Positions 47,420 through 60,842 of a stretch of DNA of 60,842 nt are shown here, in pieces. The notes under the pieces are model-generated. The model worked only from the letters and a program-made list of their open reading frames with translations. It had not been told where the DNA came from and did not search any database. Source of the DNA: Asaia bogorensis (GTDB lineage Bacteria > Pseudomonadota > Alphaproteobacteria > Acetobacterales > Acetobacteraceae); contig CAMDGX010000015.1 of the NCBI GenBank assembly GCA_945897825.1, positions 1-60,842 on the forward strand, read 5' to 3'. The position numbers were made by a program, and so were the translations under genes. Positions within the stretch are counted from its first letter, which is position 1. Each line of letters begins with the position of its first letter.

Positions 47420-48544
47420 ATGAAGTTCAAGGTCGACCGTGCGATCCTGCTCAAGGCTTTGGCGCACGTGCAGAGCGTGGTCGAGCGGCGCAATACCATT
47501 CCCATCCTCGCCAACGTGATGATCGCGGTGCGCGACGGCAAGCTGACGCTGACCGCCACCGACATGGAGATCGCCATCGTCGAGGACGTCGCCGCCGACA
47601 GCAGCCGCAACGGCGCCTGCACGGCGCCCGCCGCCACGCTCTACGAGATCGTGCGCAAGCTGCCCGACGGCGCGGTGGTGGAGCTGGATTGCCCGGGCGG
47701 GGATGCCCAGTTGGCCCTGCGCGCGGGGCGCTATGCCACCAGCCTGGTGGTGCTGCCGACCGACGACTTCCCGTCGATGACCGCCGGCACCCTGCCGCAC
47801 AAATTCGCCCTGCCGGCCCAGACCCTGCGCGGCCTGATCGACCGGACGCGCTTCGCCATCTCCACCGAGGAGACGCGCTACTACCTGAACGGCATCTACA
47901 TCCATCAGACCGAGGCCGATGGCGCCAAGGTGCTGCGCGCGGTCGCAACCGACGGGCACCGGCTGGCCCGCGTGGAGGAGCCGCTGCCCGAGGGGGCCGG
48001 GGCGATGCCCGGCGTGATCGTGCCGCGCAAGACGGTCGGCGAGCTGCGCAAGCTGCTCGACGAGGTCAGCGGCGAGGTCGAGGTCGCGCTGTCAGACACG
48101 CGCATCCAGTTTCGCGTCGGCACCGTGACGCTGACCAGCAAGCTGATCGACGGCACTTTCCCGGAATACGAACGCGTGATCCCGCGCGACAACGACAAGG
48201 TGCTGCGCGTCGGCCGCCAGGATTTCGCCGAGGCCGTGGCGCGCGTGGCGGCCATTTCCTCCGAGCGGTCGCGGCCGGTGAAGATGTCCCTGGCGCGCGA
48301 CCTTCTGGTGCTCTCGGCCTCCAGCCCCGAGCAGGGCACGGCGAGCGAGGAGCTGGACGGCGAGCGCGTGGAGTATGCCGCCGGTCCGCTCGAGATCGGC
48401 TTCCAGGCGCGCTACCTCAACGACATCACCGACCAGATCAAGGAGAAGGTGGAATTCCGCTTCTCCGACGGCGCCGCCCCCACCGTGGTGCTGGACAGCG
48501 CCGACGCCAGCGCGCTCTACGTGCTGATGCCGATGCGGGTCTGA
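47420..48544 (+). CDS. dnaN: DNA polymerase III subunit beta (sliding clamp)
   Basis: A 374-residue clamp with three repeated domains. It begins MKFKVDRAILLKALAHVQSV, has RRNTIPILANV and ISTEETRYYLNGIYI, and ends with ALYVLMPMRV, the hydrophobic-pocket C-terminus. It forms a ring dimer tethering polymerase III. The ATG at 47420 matches the family start. A leader of 135 bp separates it from repeat copy 5, so it probably has its own promoter there. Confidence 0.97.
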   Translation: MKFKVDRAILLKALAHVQSVVERRNTIPILANVMIAVRDGKLTLTATDMEIAIVEDVAADSSRNGACTAPAATLYEIVRKLPDGAVVELDCPGGDAQLALRAGRYATSLVVLPTDDFPSMTAGTLPHKFALPAQTLRGLIDRTRFAISTEETRYYLNGIYIHQTEADGAKVLRAVATDGHRLARVEEPLPEGAGAMPGVIVPRKTVGELRKLLDEVSGEVEVALSDTRIQFRVGTVTLTSKLIDGTFPEYERVIPRDNDKVLRVGRQDFAEAVARVAAISSERSRPVKMSLARDLLVLSASSPEQGTASEELDGERVEYAAGPLEIGFQARYLNDITDQIKEKVEFRFSDGAAPTVVLDSADASALYVLMPMRV

Positions 48545-48575
48545 CCCCGCCGCGCATGCCCCCCCGGAGCGCGTG

Positions 48576-49769
48576 ATGGCGCTGCCGCCGCCGCTGCGGC
48601 TGACCCGGCTCGCCCTGACCGAATTTCGCAGCTACGCGGCCCTGACCTGGCGGCCGCAGGCGCGCATCTCGGTGCTGCATGGCCCGAACGGCAGCGGCAA
48701 GACCAACCTGCTGGAAGCAATCTCACTGCTGGTGCCCGGGCGCGGGCTGCGCGGCGCGCGGATCGGCGACCTGCAGCGCATCGGCGCCGGCGGCTGGGCG
48801 GTCGCGGCGCGGTTCGAGACACCCGACGGCCCCATGGATATCGGCACCGGCTCCGTGCCGGAGGGGCGCCCCGACCGGCGCGCGTTCCGGCTCGATGGCG
48901 CGCCGCCGCGCAGCCAGGCCGACGTGGCACGGCGCGTGGCCGCCGTGTGGCTGACGCCGCAGATGGATCGGCTGTTCCAGGAAGCGGCCTCAGGCCGACG
49001 CCGCTTCCTCGACCGCCTGGTCTATGCGCTGGAGCCCGCCCACGCGCGCGAGGTCGCGGCGCACGACACCGCCATGGCCGGGCGCAACCGATTGCTGGCC
49101 GAGGGGCGGCGCGATCCGGCCTGGCTCGCGGGGCTCGAGGATTCGATGGCCCGCCATGCAGTGGCGGCCACGGCGGCGCGGATGGACGTGGTGGCGCGCC
49201 TCAACGCGGCCCCGCCGGAAGGGGCGTTCCCGGCGGCCCGCATGGTGCTGGAATGCCCGATCGCCGCCCGGCTGGCCGCCGAGCCGGCGCTGGCGGTGGA
49301 GGACTGGCTGCGGGCGGAACTGGCGGCCGGGCGTCTTGGCGATGCCGCGCAGGGCTCAGCCCGCCTCGGCGCGCATCGCTGCGACATGGGGCTGCAGGAC
49401 GCCGCCACCGCCCTGCCGGCGGCGCTGGCCAGCACCGGGCAGCAGAAGGCGCTGCTGATCGGCGTGGTGCTGGCCCATGCCGGGCTCCTGGCCGCCGCCC
49501 GCGGCTTCGCGCCGCTGCTGCTGCTCGACGAGCCGGCCGTCCACCTCGACCCCGACCGCCGCGCGGCGCTGTTCGATGCGTTGCTGCGCACGCCCGCGCA
49601 GGCGTTCCTGACCGGCACGGACGCGGCGGCGTTCGCCCCGTTGCGCGGCCATGCCGAGGCGCTGCGAACCACCGGCACCGGGCTGGAACCGGACCCGGAC
49701 TTCCCCCCGCCGGCGGGCGCGCAAGGGTGCGGCAAAACTGGCCAAAGCCAAGGAAATCCATTATGTTGA
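48576..49769 (+). CDS. recF: DNA replication and repair protein RecF
   Basis: A 397-residue SMC-like ATPase. RLALTEFRSYAALTWRP starts the protein, Walker A is GPNGSGKT (36-43), followed by NLLEAISLL. ALASTGQQKALLIGVVLAHA is the signature and LLLLDEPAVHLDP the Walker B. It loads RecA at gaps with RecO and RecR. GTG at 48573 and ATG at 48576 are adjacent; ATG is preferred. dnaN is 31 bp upstream and gyrB 36 bp downstream, giving dnaN-recF-gyrB. Confidence 0.95.
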   Translation: MALPPPLRLTRLALTEFRSYAALTWRPQARISVLHGPNGSGKTNLLEAISLLVPGRGLRGARIGDLQRIGAGGWAVAARFETPDGPMDIGTGSVPEGRPDRRAFRLDGAPPRSQADVARRVAAVWLTPQMDRLFQEAASGRRRFLDRLVYALEPAHAREVAAHDTAMAGRNRLLAEGRRDPAWLAGLEDSMARHAVAATAARMDVVARLNAAPPEGAFPAARMVLECPIAARLAAEPALAVEDWLRAELAAGRLGDAAQGSARLGAHRCDMGLQDAATALPAALASTGQQKALLIGVVLAHAGLLAAARGFAPLLLLDEPAVHLDPDRRAALFDALLRTPAQAFLTGTDAAAFAPLRGHAEALRTTGTGLEPDPDFPPPAGAQGCGKTGQSQGNPLC

Positions 49770-54634
<4,865 letters not shown>

Positions 54635-54672
54635 CACGATCCCTCCCTTTCTTTATCGAAACATAAACCCCG

Positions 54673-55173
54673 ATGCCCCGCCCTGCAAGCTTTCCGATCA
54701 CGGCCCTTCTCGCCGCCGCGCTGGCCGGCGCCAGCCCCGCCGCGGCCCGGGAGCCGCCGGCGATGGCCGGCATGCTCGCCGCCCACAACGAAGCCCGGCG
54801 CGCCGCGGGTGTCCCGCCGCTGCAATGGTCGGCCGACCTGGCCGCCTCAGCCGCCCGCTGGGCCGAAACCCTGCGTGGAAGAGGTTGCGCGATGCGCCAT
54901 AGCGGGCAGGCAGGCGTGGGCGAGAACCTCGCCTGGGCCGGCGGCCAGCGAATGACGCCGGGTCAGGTGGTCGGCATGTGGGTGGGGGAACGGCGCGACT
55001 ACAACGCCGCGCGAAACACCTGCGCCCCCGGTGCGGTCTGCGGCCACTACACCCAGGTCGTCTGGCGCGAGACGCGCGCCGTCGGCTGTGCCCGCGCAAG
55101 CTGCGGCAGCAGCGAAATCTGGGTCTGCCAATATTCCCCGCCCGGCAACATCGTCGGCCAGCGCCCATTCTGA
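54673..55173 (+). CDS. Secreted CAP-domain (SCP/PR-1-like) protein
   Basis: A 166-residue protein with a signal peptide of about 25 residues (ITALLAAALAGASPAAA). The CAP domain has AHNEARRAAGVPPLQWS, and the tetrad appears as His76, Glu84 (GENLAW), Glu106 and His125 (CGHYTQVVWRETRAVGCA). Six cysteines in the mature part suggest disulfides and a periplasmic or extracellular site. The function of bacterial CAP proteins is poorly known. It diverges from the DUF2235 gene by 38 bp, so the two may share control. Confidence 0.88.
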   Translation: MPRPASFPITALLAAALAGASPAAAREPPAMAGMLAAHNEARRAAGVPPLQWSADLAASAARWAETLRGRGCAMRHSGQAGVGENLAWAGGQRMTPGQVVGMWVGERRDYNAARNTCAPGAVCGHYTQVVWRETRAVGCARASCGSSEIWVCQYSPPGNIVGQRPF

Positions 55174-55274
55174 CCAGCCGGGGTTCTGACCGGGCGGGAA
55201 CCCCGCCGCGCCGCCACCTGTTGCCTCGGCAGACCCGCCGGCACCCGGCCGGCCGCGTGCCAGAGGAGACAAGC

Positions 55275-55544
55275 ATGCGACTCTTGATCCTGTCCGCCGC
55301 CCTGTCCGCCGGACTGCTCATGTCCGCGCCGCCCGCCCAGGCGCAGCTGGACATCCAGCAACTGCTCCAGGGCCTGACCACCGGCAACCAGCGCGACGAC
55401 CAGGCCCTGCGCGACGCGTTCGAGCGCGGCTACGAACGGGGCCGGCAGGACGAAGCCCGGGCCCAGCGCGACCGCGACGACCGGGTTAGCCGTCGCGACC
55501 GCGATCGCTTCGATCCGCGCTACCCCCGCGACGACCGACGCTGA
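55275..55544 (+). CDS. Small exported protein with Arg/Asp-rich tail
   Basis: An 89-residue frame. A signal peptide is clear (LLILSAALSAGLLMSAPPAQA, cut near AQAQ). The next ~25 residues hold LDIQQLLQGLTTGNQRDDQ, and the rest alternates Arg and Asp (RDRDDRVSRRDRDRF). AGAGGAGAC lies seven bases before the ATG. The protein family is not recognised. It follows the CAP gene by 101 bp and may be coexpressed. Confidence 0.7.
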   Translation: MRLLILSAALSAGLLMSAPPAQAQLDIQQLLQGLTTGNQRDDQALRDAFERGYERGRQDEARAQRDRDDRVSRRDRDRFDPRYPRDDRR

Positions 55545-55618
55545 TCGCAGCAATCGCCGCACCGGCAGCGACTGCTCACGACCGGCGCCGCTTCGCGCCT
55601 ATGCAATAGCGGCGGACG

Positions 55619-56329
55619 TCAGGCCCCGCGGCGGCGGCGCAGCGCCGCCATGCCCAGCAGCCCGGTGCCCAGCAGCGCTGCCGACAGAGGCTCGGGCACC
55701 GTGGTCCCCGGCGTCGCGCTGCCGAAGGTCACGTCGTCGAACACCACCTGGTTGGCCACGCCAGCAAAGGACACCGACTTCGCGGTGCCGGCGAACGCCA
55801 CGCCCACCGGCACGAACGGACAGAACTGCGCGGAATAGATCGGATCGCAGGCGCTGGGGGTGACCGGCAGGTCGATCGTCGCAAGCAGCGCCCCACCCCC
55901 GTTCAGGTCGTCATAGACGCTGACGCTCCCGCCGCTGTTGATCCCCACGTAGAAGAACGAGAACCCGGTGTCGAACCCGGCATCCACGTTCATGAAGGTC
56001 TGGGAGCCGGTCAGGAAGAACAGCGCTCCGAGCTGCGAGTTGGGATCGCCTTCGCCGCCGCGCGAGGTGTTCGAGCAGTTGGAGGTGTTGCCCGGCGTGT
56101 TCAGGCAGATCGCCAAGGCGTTGCTTGTGAACGAGATGCCGTAATCGGTTCCGGACGTCGCCTGGTTGCTGGTGCCGCCGTTGTAGAATTCCAGCACCTG
56201 GGCGTAGTTCGTCGACGGATAAACAGAGTTGATGCCTTCGAAGTCCAGCACCACCACATCCGCGGAGGCAGCAGTCGCGAAGAGGGCCGCACCTGCAATC
56301 GCCGCCGCACAAAGTTTGAAATGACGCAT
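55619..56329 (-). CDS. PEP-CTERM sorting-domain protein, exported
   Basis: A 236-residue protein with a signal peptide (MRHFKLCAAAIAGAALFATA, cut near ASADV). The mature part is Gly/Ser/Asn-rich with beta-strand character: VVVLDFEGINSVYP and FSFFYVGINSGGSVSVYDDL. The C-terminus is a PEP-CTERM signal: VPEPLSAALL, a hydrophobic helix, then RRRR. Exosortase (EpsH) removes such tails in exopolysaccharide-linked surface sorting; no exosortase gene is here. The ATG has GGGAG seven bases upstream; the TTG further up is unlikely. A sigma-54-type promoter precedes it. Confidence 0.9.
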   Translation of the reverse strand: MRHFKLCAAAIAGAALFATAASADVVVLDFEGINSVYPSTNYAQVLEFYNGGTSNQATSGTDYGISFTSNALAICLNTPGNTSNCSNTSRGGEGDPNSQLGALFFLTGSQTFMNVDAGFDTGFSFFYVGINSGGSVSVYDDLNGGGALLATIDLPVTPSACDPIYSAQFCPFVPVGVAFAGTAKSVSFAGVANQVVFDDVTFGSATPGTTVPEPLSAALLGTGLLGMAALRRRRGA

Positions 56330-56385
56330 CGCGCACTCCCGCAAGGATCCATTCCGGCGCCCAAGTCATGCGCCAAAGCAGGCGA

Positions 56386-56401
56386 AGCATCTTTCATGCC
56401 A
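56386..56401 (-). promoter_or_regulatory. Candidate sigma-54 (RpoN) promoter of the PEP-CTERM gene
   Basis: On the minus strand the sequence TGGCATG-AAAG-ATGCT matches TGGCAYG-N4-TTGCW with only the first T changed. GG and GC have exact -24/-12 spacing. Transcription would start near 56375, 46 nt before the ATG. Confidence 0.7.
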
Positions 56402-56461
56402 CGAAATTATCGATGCGATTCCAGAAACTTACCCTGAGATCGCACGCAATGACGACGACAT

Positions 56462-56479
56462 TGTAAAGAACGCCGACAC
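56462..56479 (-). promoter_or_regulatory. Candidate enhancer site 1 for the PEP-CTERM promoter
   Basis: TGTAAAG-N4-CCGACAC on the plus strand (GTGTCGG-N4-CTTTACA toward the gene), centred about 95 bp upstream of the predicted start site. An identical arrangement lies at 56575. No gene is seen in the 375-bp region 56330-56704. Confidence 0.6.
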
Positions 56480-56574
56480 AACCTGCCGCGGTCATGTTCG
56501 CCGCGTTCTGCGGGAGGCTAAAAATTGTCGTTCCGTTACAGCACCTTGCGGTGCACGTGATCGTGTCGCCGCAG

Positions 56575-56592
56575 TGTAAAGGTCTCCGACAC
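56575..56592 (-). promoter_or_regulatory. Candidate enhancer site 2 for the PEP-CTERM promoter
   Basis: A second TGTAAAG-N4-CCGACAC, exactly 113 bp from the first and about 208 bp upstream of the predicted start. The N4 differs (GTCT versus AACG), so the half-sites are conserved while the spacer is not. GTGTCG at 56563 also makes an inverted pair with its CGACAC. Confidence 0.6.
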
Positions 56593-56704
56593 CGTCAGCG
56601 GTCCCAGCGAAACGCCCTCGGCAGGTCGATGCAGGGCGCGTCGTGCCCACCGCTCATGCCGAACCGGTTGTCTCCGGCTCGCTCCCGATCACCGTCAACC
56701 CCGG

Positions 56705-57748
56705 TCAGCCGACCGGCCACGCCGCCAGCGCCACCCGCGGCACCACGCCCTCGTTCACGATGTGCCCCGGCCGCGGCCAGTGCCCGCGCAGCACCGCCGC
56801 CATGTTCTCGATCCCGCCGCGCGAGACGTCCTGCTGCGCCTCGACCGAACTGGCCGCCACGTGCGGAGTGGCGATCACGTTGTCCAGCTCCAGCAGGCTC
56901 CATTGCGGCATCGGCGGGTTCTCGGCGAACACGTCGATCCGCTCGAAGGTATCCAGCCCCGCCCCGCCCAGGTGCCCGCTGCGCAACGCCGCCTCCAGCG
57001 CCGCCTCGTCCACCAGCGCCCCGCGCGAGGTGTTGATGAACATCGCCCCCGGCTTCATCCGCGCGAACTCGGCCGCTCCCATCATGTGATAGGTCCCGGC
57101 CTCCAGCGGCAGGTGCAGCGAAACATGGTCGCTCTCGCGCAACAGCGTGTCGAGGTCGACACGCTCCACCCCCAGCGCCCGGTCGATCGGAACGGCGCTG
57201 CGCCGCGTCGCCAGCACCCGCATGCCGAAGCCGCGCGCCCGCTGCGCCGTCAGCCGCGCGGAATTGCCGAACCCCACCAGCCCGAGCGTCTGGCCGGACA
57301 AACGCCGGATCCCCCGCGAGAACCCCTGCGCCGCGTTGTAGGCCCCGGCCCGCATGCCGCGCTGCATCTGCGGCAGCTTGCGCACCAGCGCCAGCAGCAG
57401 CGCCATGGTGTGGTCGGCCTGCTCCTCGATGCAGAAGGTCGGCACGTTGGTCACCAGGATGCCGCGCGCCTTGGCCAGCGCCACGTCGATCTTGTCCGTG
57501 CCGGTGCCCAGGCGCGAGATCACCCGGCATCGGTTCATCGCGCCGACCACCGGCCCCGGCAGTGCCACCGAGATCGCGAACACGCCATCGGCCTCGGCCA
57601 CGATCGGGATCAGCTCCTCGACCGTATTGGCCTCCGCCTCCACCGGCCGGAGCCCGGCGCGCACCCACTCCGCGCGCTCGAAATCGGTCGGCGGAAACAG
57701 CGCGGCATTCAGCCGCACCACGCGCAGGCCGGACAGATCGCCACCCAT
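56705..57748 (-). CDS. D-2-hydroxyacid dehydrogenase family protein
   Basis: A 347-residue NAD-dependent D-isomer-specific dehydrogenase. The cofactor loop is LGLVGFGNSARLTAQRA, with Ser where the third Gly is usual. Catalytic Arg is in INTSRGALVDE, Glu in the GLDTFE region, and His in IATPHVAASS. It interconverts 2-hydroxy and 2-oxo acids, perhaps phosphoglycerate-like ones. It starts seven bases after the cupin stop, so it is the last gene of ppdK, cupin, dehydrogenase on the minus strand. The ATG at 57748 matches the family start. Confidence 0.9.
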   Translation of the reverse strand: MGGDLSGLRVVRLNAALFPPTDFERAEWVRAGLRPVEAEANTVEELIPIVAEADGVFAISVALPGPVVGAMNRCRVISRLGTGTDKIDVALAKARGILVTNVPTFCIEEQADHTMALLLALVRKLPQMQRGMRAGAYNAAQGFSRGIRRLSGQTLGLVGFGNSARLTAQRARGFGMRVLATRRSAVPIDRALGVERVDLDTLLRESDHVSLHLPLEAGTYHMMGAAEFARMKPGAMFINTSRGALVDEAALEAALRSGHLGGAGLDTFERIDVFAENPPMPQWSLLELDNVIATPHVAASSVEAQQDVSRGGIENMAAVLRGHWPRPGHIVNEGVVPRVALAAWPVG

Positions 57749-57755
57749 CGAAGCG

Positions 57756-58259
57756 TCAGGCGGCGGCGACGTACTTGTCGCGCTTGTAGGTGCTGAGGTC
57801 GAAGCCCTCGATGCGCAGCAGCGTGGTCGAGGCATCGCGCCGCGGCGAATGCAGCACGCCGGGCTCGTACACATAGGCCATGCCCGGCGTCAGCGAATAG
57901 TCGCGCACCCGCCGCACAGTCCCGGGCTGGCCGTCCACGGGGGCGGCGACCTTCTCCCAGTCGGTCATGATCGTCTCGCCGGTCGCCTGGCCATAGATCG
58001 CCCAGGTCGGGCCATGGTCATGCGGCGCGCTGTCCTTGGCGCCATGGTAGCTGTGCGCCAGGATGGCGAACTTGTGCACGGGATCCTCGAACAGCACCTT
58101 GCGCTCCGGCCCGTCCGCCTTGATGTGCGCGGCCACGAACGCCGGATCCTTCAGCACCTCGCGCACCAGCTCGCACACCTTCTGCCGCCCACCCGGGCCA
58201 GGGTCGGCCGAGATCGCGGCGCTGCAGGCCTGGGCGAAGCTTTCGAGCGTATGGGGCAT
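57756..58259 (-). CDS. Cupin-fold predicted metal-dependent protein (COG5553-like)
   Basis: A 167-residue protein. Motif 1 is SAPHDHGPTWAIYGQATGET, with two His metal ligands and a Glu; motif 2 has YEPGVLHSPRR with the second His. FAILAHSYHGAKD precedes. This is the double-stranded beta-helix pattern of cysteine-dioxygenase-like cupins. The reaction is unknown. GGAGGGAACC lies upstream of the ATG. It is 66 bp downstream of ppdK and 7 bp from the dehydrogenase, suggesting one transcript. Confidence 0.8.
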   Translation of the reverse strand: MPHTLESFAQACSAAISADPGPGGRQKVCELVREVLKDPAFVAAHIKADGPERKVLFEDPVHKFAILAHSYHGAKDSAPHDHGPTWAIYGQATGETIMTDWEKVAAPVDGQPGTVRRVRDYSLTPGMAYVYEPGVLHSPRRDASTTLLRIEGFDLSTYKRDKYVAAA

Positions 58260-58325
58260 GGTGGTTCCCTCCGGATCAGATCGTTGCACCGCAGTTTAGC
58301 CGGTCCGGCCCCGGTCGAAAAGCGA

Positions 58326-60842
58326 TCAGGCGGTCCGGTCGCCCCCCGCCCCCAGCGCCGCCTGCGCCGCCGCCAACCGCGCCACCGGAACCCGGTACGG
58401 GCTGCACGACACATAGTCGAGCCCGGCCTGCTCGCAGAACGCGATCGAGGCCGGATCGCCGCCATGCTCGCCGCAGATGCCCAGCTTCAGCCCCGGCTTG
58501 GTCGCCCGCCCGCGCTCGGCCGCCATGCGGATCAGCGCGCCGACCCCCTCCACGTCCAAGGACACGAACGGGTCCTTCGGCACGATACCCTGCTCCACGT
58601 AGTCCGGCAGGAACTTGCCCGCGTCGTCGCGCGACAGGCCGAACACCGTCTGGGTCAAGTCGTTAGTGCCGAAGCTGAAGAAATCCGCCACCTCGGCAAT
58701 CTTGTCGGCCGTCACGCAGGCGCGCGGCAGCTCGATCATGGTGCCCACGCTGTATTCGATCGTCATGCCGGCCTCGGCGAACACCTGTGCCGCCACCTCG
58801 TCGACCTGCAAGCGGGTGATCTCTAGTTCCCGTCGAGTGCCGACCAGCGGGATCATGATCTCCGGCACCGGCGCCGCCCCGCCGCCGCGCACCACCTCGA
58901 TCGCCCCTTCGAAGATCGCGCGCGCCTGCATCCGGTAGATCTCCGGATAGCTGATGCCCAGGCGGCAGCCGCGATGCCCCAGCATCGGGTTCGCCTCCGC
59001 CAGCTCTGCCACCCGCCGGCGCATCACGCCCATGTCCGCCCCCAGCGCCGCCGCCACCTCGGCGATCTCCGCCTCCGCATGCGGCAGGAACTCGTGCAGC
59101 GGCGGGTCCAGCAGCCGGATCGTCACCGGCAGCCCCGCCATGATGCGGAACAACTCGGCGAAATCCTGCCGCTGGAACGGCAGCAGCTTGGCCAGCGCCG
59201 TCTCGCGCCCCGCCGTATCGCTCGCCATGATCATCTGCCGCACCGCGCCGATGCGTTCAGGGTCGAAGAACATGTGCTCGGTCCGGCACAGCCCGATCCC
59301 CTCCGCGCCGAACCGCTTCGCCGTCTCGGCATCCAGCGGCGTCTCCGCATTGGTCCGCACCCGCAGCCGCCGCGTCGCATCCGCCCATTCCATCAGGGTT
59401 GCGAAATCGCCCGACATCTTCGGCTCGATCATCGGCACGGACCCCACGAACACCTCGCCCGTGGTCCCGTCCAGCGTGATGATGTCCCCGGCCCGCACCG
59501 TCTTGCCGCTGGCCATCAACACCTGGGACCCGTAGTCGACCGCGATGCCGCCGCACCCGGCCACGCACGGCCGCCCCATGCCGCGCGCCACTACCGCCGC
59601 ATGGCTGGTCATGCCGCCGCGCGTCGTCAGGATGCCGCGCGCCGCGTGCATGCCATGGATATCCTCGGGCGACGTCTCGATCCGCACCAGGATCACCGAC
59701 TCGCCCTTCTGCGCCCGCGCCTCGGCCTCGTCGGCGCTGAACACCACGGCCCCGCACGCCGCCCCGGGGCTCGCCGGCAGCCCGCGCGCCAACGCGCTGC
59801 GCTTGGCATCGGGATCGATCATCGGGTGCAGCAGCTGGTCCAGGCTGGCCGGATTCACCCGCAGGATCGCCTCCCCGCGATCGATCAGCCCCTCCTGCGC
59901 CATCTCCACCGCAATGCGCAGCGAGGCCGATGCCGTGCGCTTGCCGTTGCGCGTCTGCAGCATGTACAGCTTGTTGCGCTGCACCGTGAACTCGATGTCC
60001 TGCATGTCCTTGTAGTGCCGCTCCAGCGTCGCGCGCACCGCCATCAGTTCGCCGTAAGCCACCGGCATCGCCTCTTCCATCGGCACCTCGCCCGGCTTGG
60101 CGCGCAGCTTGGCCATCGGCTGCGGCGTCCGCGTCCCGGCCACCACGTCCTCGCCCTGCGCGTTCACCAGGTATTCGCCGTAGAAGATGTTCTCCCCGGT
60201 GGAAGGATCGCGCGTGAAGCACACGCCCGTCGCGCAATCGTCGCCCATGTTGCCGAACACCATCGCCTGCACGTTCACCGCCGTGCCCCAGCTGGCCGGA
60301 ATGTCGTGCAGCCGCCGATACGTGTTGGCGCGCGGGTTCATCCAGCTGCCGAACACCGCCCCGATCGCCCCCCACAACTGGTCCTCGGGGTCCTGCGGAA
60401 ACGGCTTGCCCGTCTCCTGCTCCACCAGCTCCAGATAGCCGGACACCACCTTCTGCCAGTCCTCCGCGGTCAGCGCGGTATCCTCGGTGACGTATTTCTC
60501 CAACTTGATATGGTCGATCACCTCTTCGAACCGGTGATGCTCCACCCCCAGCACCACTCCGCCATACATCTGGATGAACCGCCGATAGGAATCCCACGCG
60601 AACCGCGCATCCCCGGAAAGCGCCGCGAGCCCCCGCACCGAGGCGTCGTTCAGCCCCAGGTTCAGCACCGTGTCCATCATCCCCGGCATGGAAACGCGCG
60701 CACCCGAGCGCACCGAAACCAGCAGCGGATTGGATGCCGAGCCGAACTCCAGCCCCACCGCCGTCTCCACCGTTGCCAGCGCCGCGCGCACCTGCTCGCG
60801 CAGCCCGTCCGGATAGGCGCGGTCATTGTCGTAGAACGCCGT
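58326..60842 (-). CDS. ppdK: Pyruvate, phosphate dikinase, N-terminus outside the window
   Basis: The visible 838 residues lack only about the first 70. The ATP-binding part shows YPDGLREQV and LLVSVRSGARVSMPGMMDTV. The phosphohistidine domain has TTRGGMTSHAAVVARGMG with the catalytic His. The PEP/pyruvate TIM barrel has GIGLCRTEHMFF, GTNDLTQTVFGLSRDD and the catalytic Cys near SCSPYRVPVARLA. It interconverts pyruvate + ATP + Pi and PEP + AMP + PPi. No in-window start exists: the frame stays open to the last base. Confidence 0.97.
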   Translation of the reverse strand, partial: TAFYDNDRAYPDGLREQVRAALATVETAVGLEFGSASNPLLVSVRSGARVSMPGMMDTVLNLGLNDASVRGLAALSGDARFAWDSYRRFIQMYGGVVLGVEHHRFEEVIDHIKLEKYVTEDTALTAEDWQKVVSGYLELVEQETGKPFPQDPEDQLWGAIGAVFGSWMNPRANTYRRLHDIPASWGTAVNVQAMVFGNMGDDCATGVCFTRDPSTGENIFYGEYLVNAQGEDVVAGTRTPQPMAKLRAKPGEVPMEEAMPVAYGELMAVRATLERHYKDMQDIEFTVQRNKLYMLQTRNGKRTASASLRIAVEMAQEGLIDRGEAILRVNPASLDQLLHPMIDPDAKRSALARGLPASPGAACGAVVFSADEAEARAQKGESVILVRIETSPEDIHGMHAARGILTTRGGMTSHAAVVARGMGRPCVAGCGGIAVDYGSQVLMASGKTVRAGDIITLDGTTGEVFVGSVPMIEPKMSGDFATLMEWADATRRLRVRTNAETPLDAETAKRFGAEGIGLCRTEHMFFDPERIGAVRQMIMASDTAGRETALAKLLPFQRQDFAELFRIMAGLPVTIRLLDPPLHEFLPHAEAEIAEVAAALGADMGVMRRRVAELAEANPMLGHRGCRLGISYPEIYRMQARAIFEGAIEVVRGGGAAPVPEIMIPLVGTRRELEITRLQVDEVAAQVFAEAGMTIEYSVGTMIELPRACVTADKIAEVADFFSFGTNDLTQTVFGLSRDDAGKFLPDYVEQGIVPKDPFVSLDVEGVGALIRMAAERGRATKPGLKLGICGEHGGDPASIAFCEQAGLDYVSCSPYRVPVARLAAAQAALGAGGDRTA

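Overview
The window reads as chromosomal DNA of a high-GC alphaproteobacterium, most likely Rhodospirillales/Acetobacteraceae. This rests on the strong G/C third-position bias, the ubiE / mutM-enoyl-CoA hydratase-rpsT-dnaA / dnaN-recF-gyrB layout, single-chain acyl-CoA carboxylase, several TRAP and Liv importers, and dispersed A/T-rich hairpin repeats. The placement is by pattern recognition; no database was searched. I saw no tRNA, rRNA, CRISPR, transposase or integrase.

Layout. 0-6.3 kb: tail of a family III CoA-transferase, a doubtful Arg/Pro-rich small gene, a TPP enzyme with a membrane methyltransferase, then a double CoA-transferase with a crotonase-fold protein. 6.4-18.4 kb: a TRAP importer (dctP-Q-M, minus strand), a BC-BCCP-CT acyl-CoA carboxylase, a second TRAP system whose binding protein is convergent to its permease, and a GMC oxidoreductase. 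18.5-22.7 kb: gatCAB, ruvX and an NTF2-like protein. 22.8-28 kb: a Liv-type ABC importer with fused LivH-LivM, then a P-II protein. 28-33.2 kb: a hypothetical gene flanked by inverted repeats, then ccmFGHI. 33.3-40.6 kb: HCCA isomerase-like protein, a membrane/spermidine-synthase fusion, SDR, epoxide hydrolase and Na/Pi transporter. 40.6-52.3 kb: dut, coaBC, ubiE, mutM, enoyl-CoA hydratase, rpsT, dnaA, dnaN, recF, gyrB. 52.3-60.8 kb: a DUF2235 protein, a secreted CAP protein, a small secreted protein, a PEP-CTERM protein with what looks like a sigma-54 promoter and enhancer pair, and a minus-strand run of pyruvate phosphate dikinase, cupin and D-2-hydroxyacid dehydrogenase.

How the genes work together. 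Much of the left half is uptake of organic acids and amino acids plus acyl-CoA chemistry. The centre holds housekeeping replication, repair and cofactor genes. The right end is cell-surface or secreted proteins and PEP/pyruvate metabolism.

Most notable signals outside genes: (1) five same-orientation copies of a 120-160 bp multi-hairpin element with compensatory base changes, placed at gene 3' ends and reaching into the stop codons of three convergent genes; (2) a second, GC-rich two-hairpin repeat family in four copies; (3) a sigma-54-like promoter with two identical upstream half-site pairs in front of the PEP-CTERM gene.
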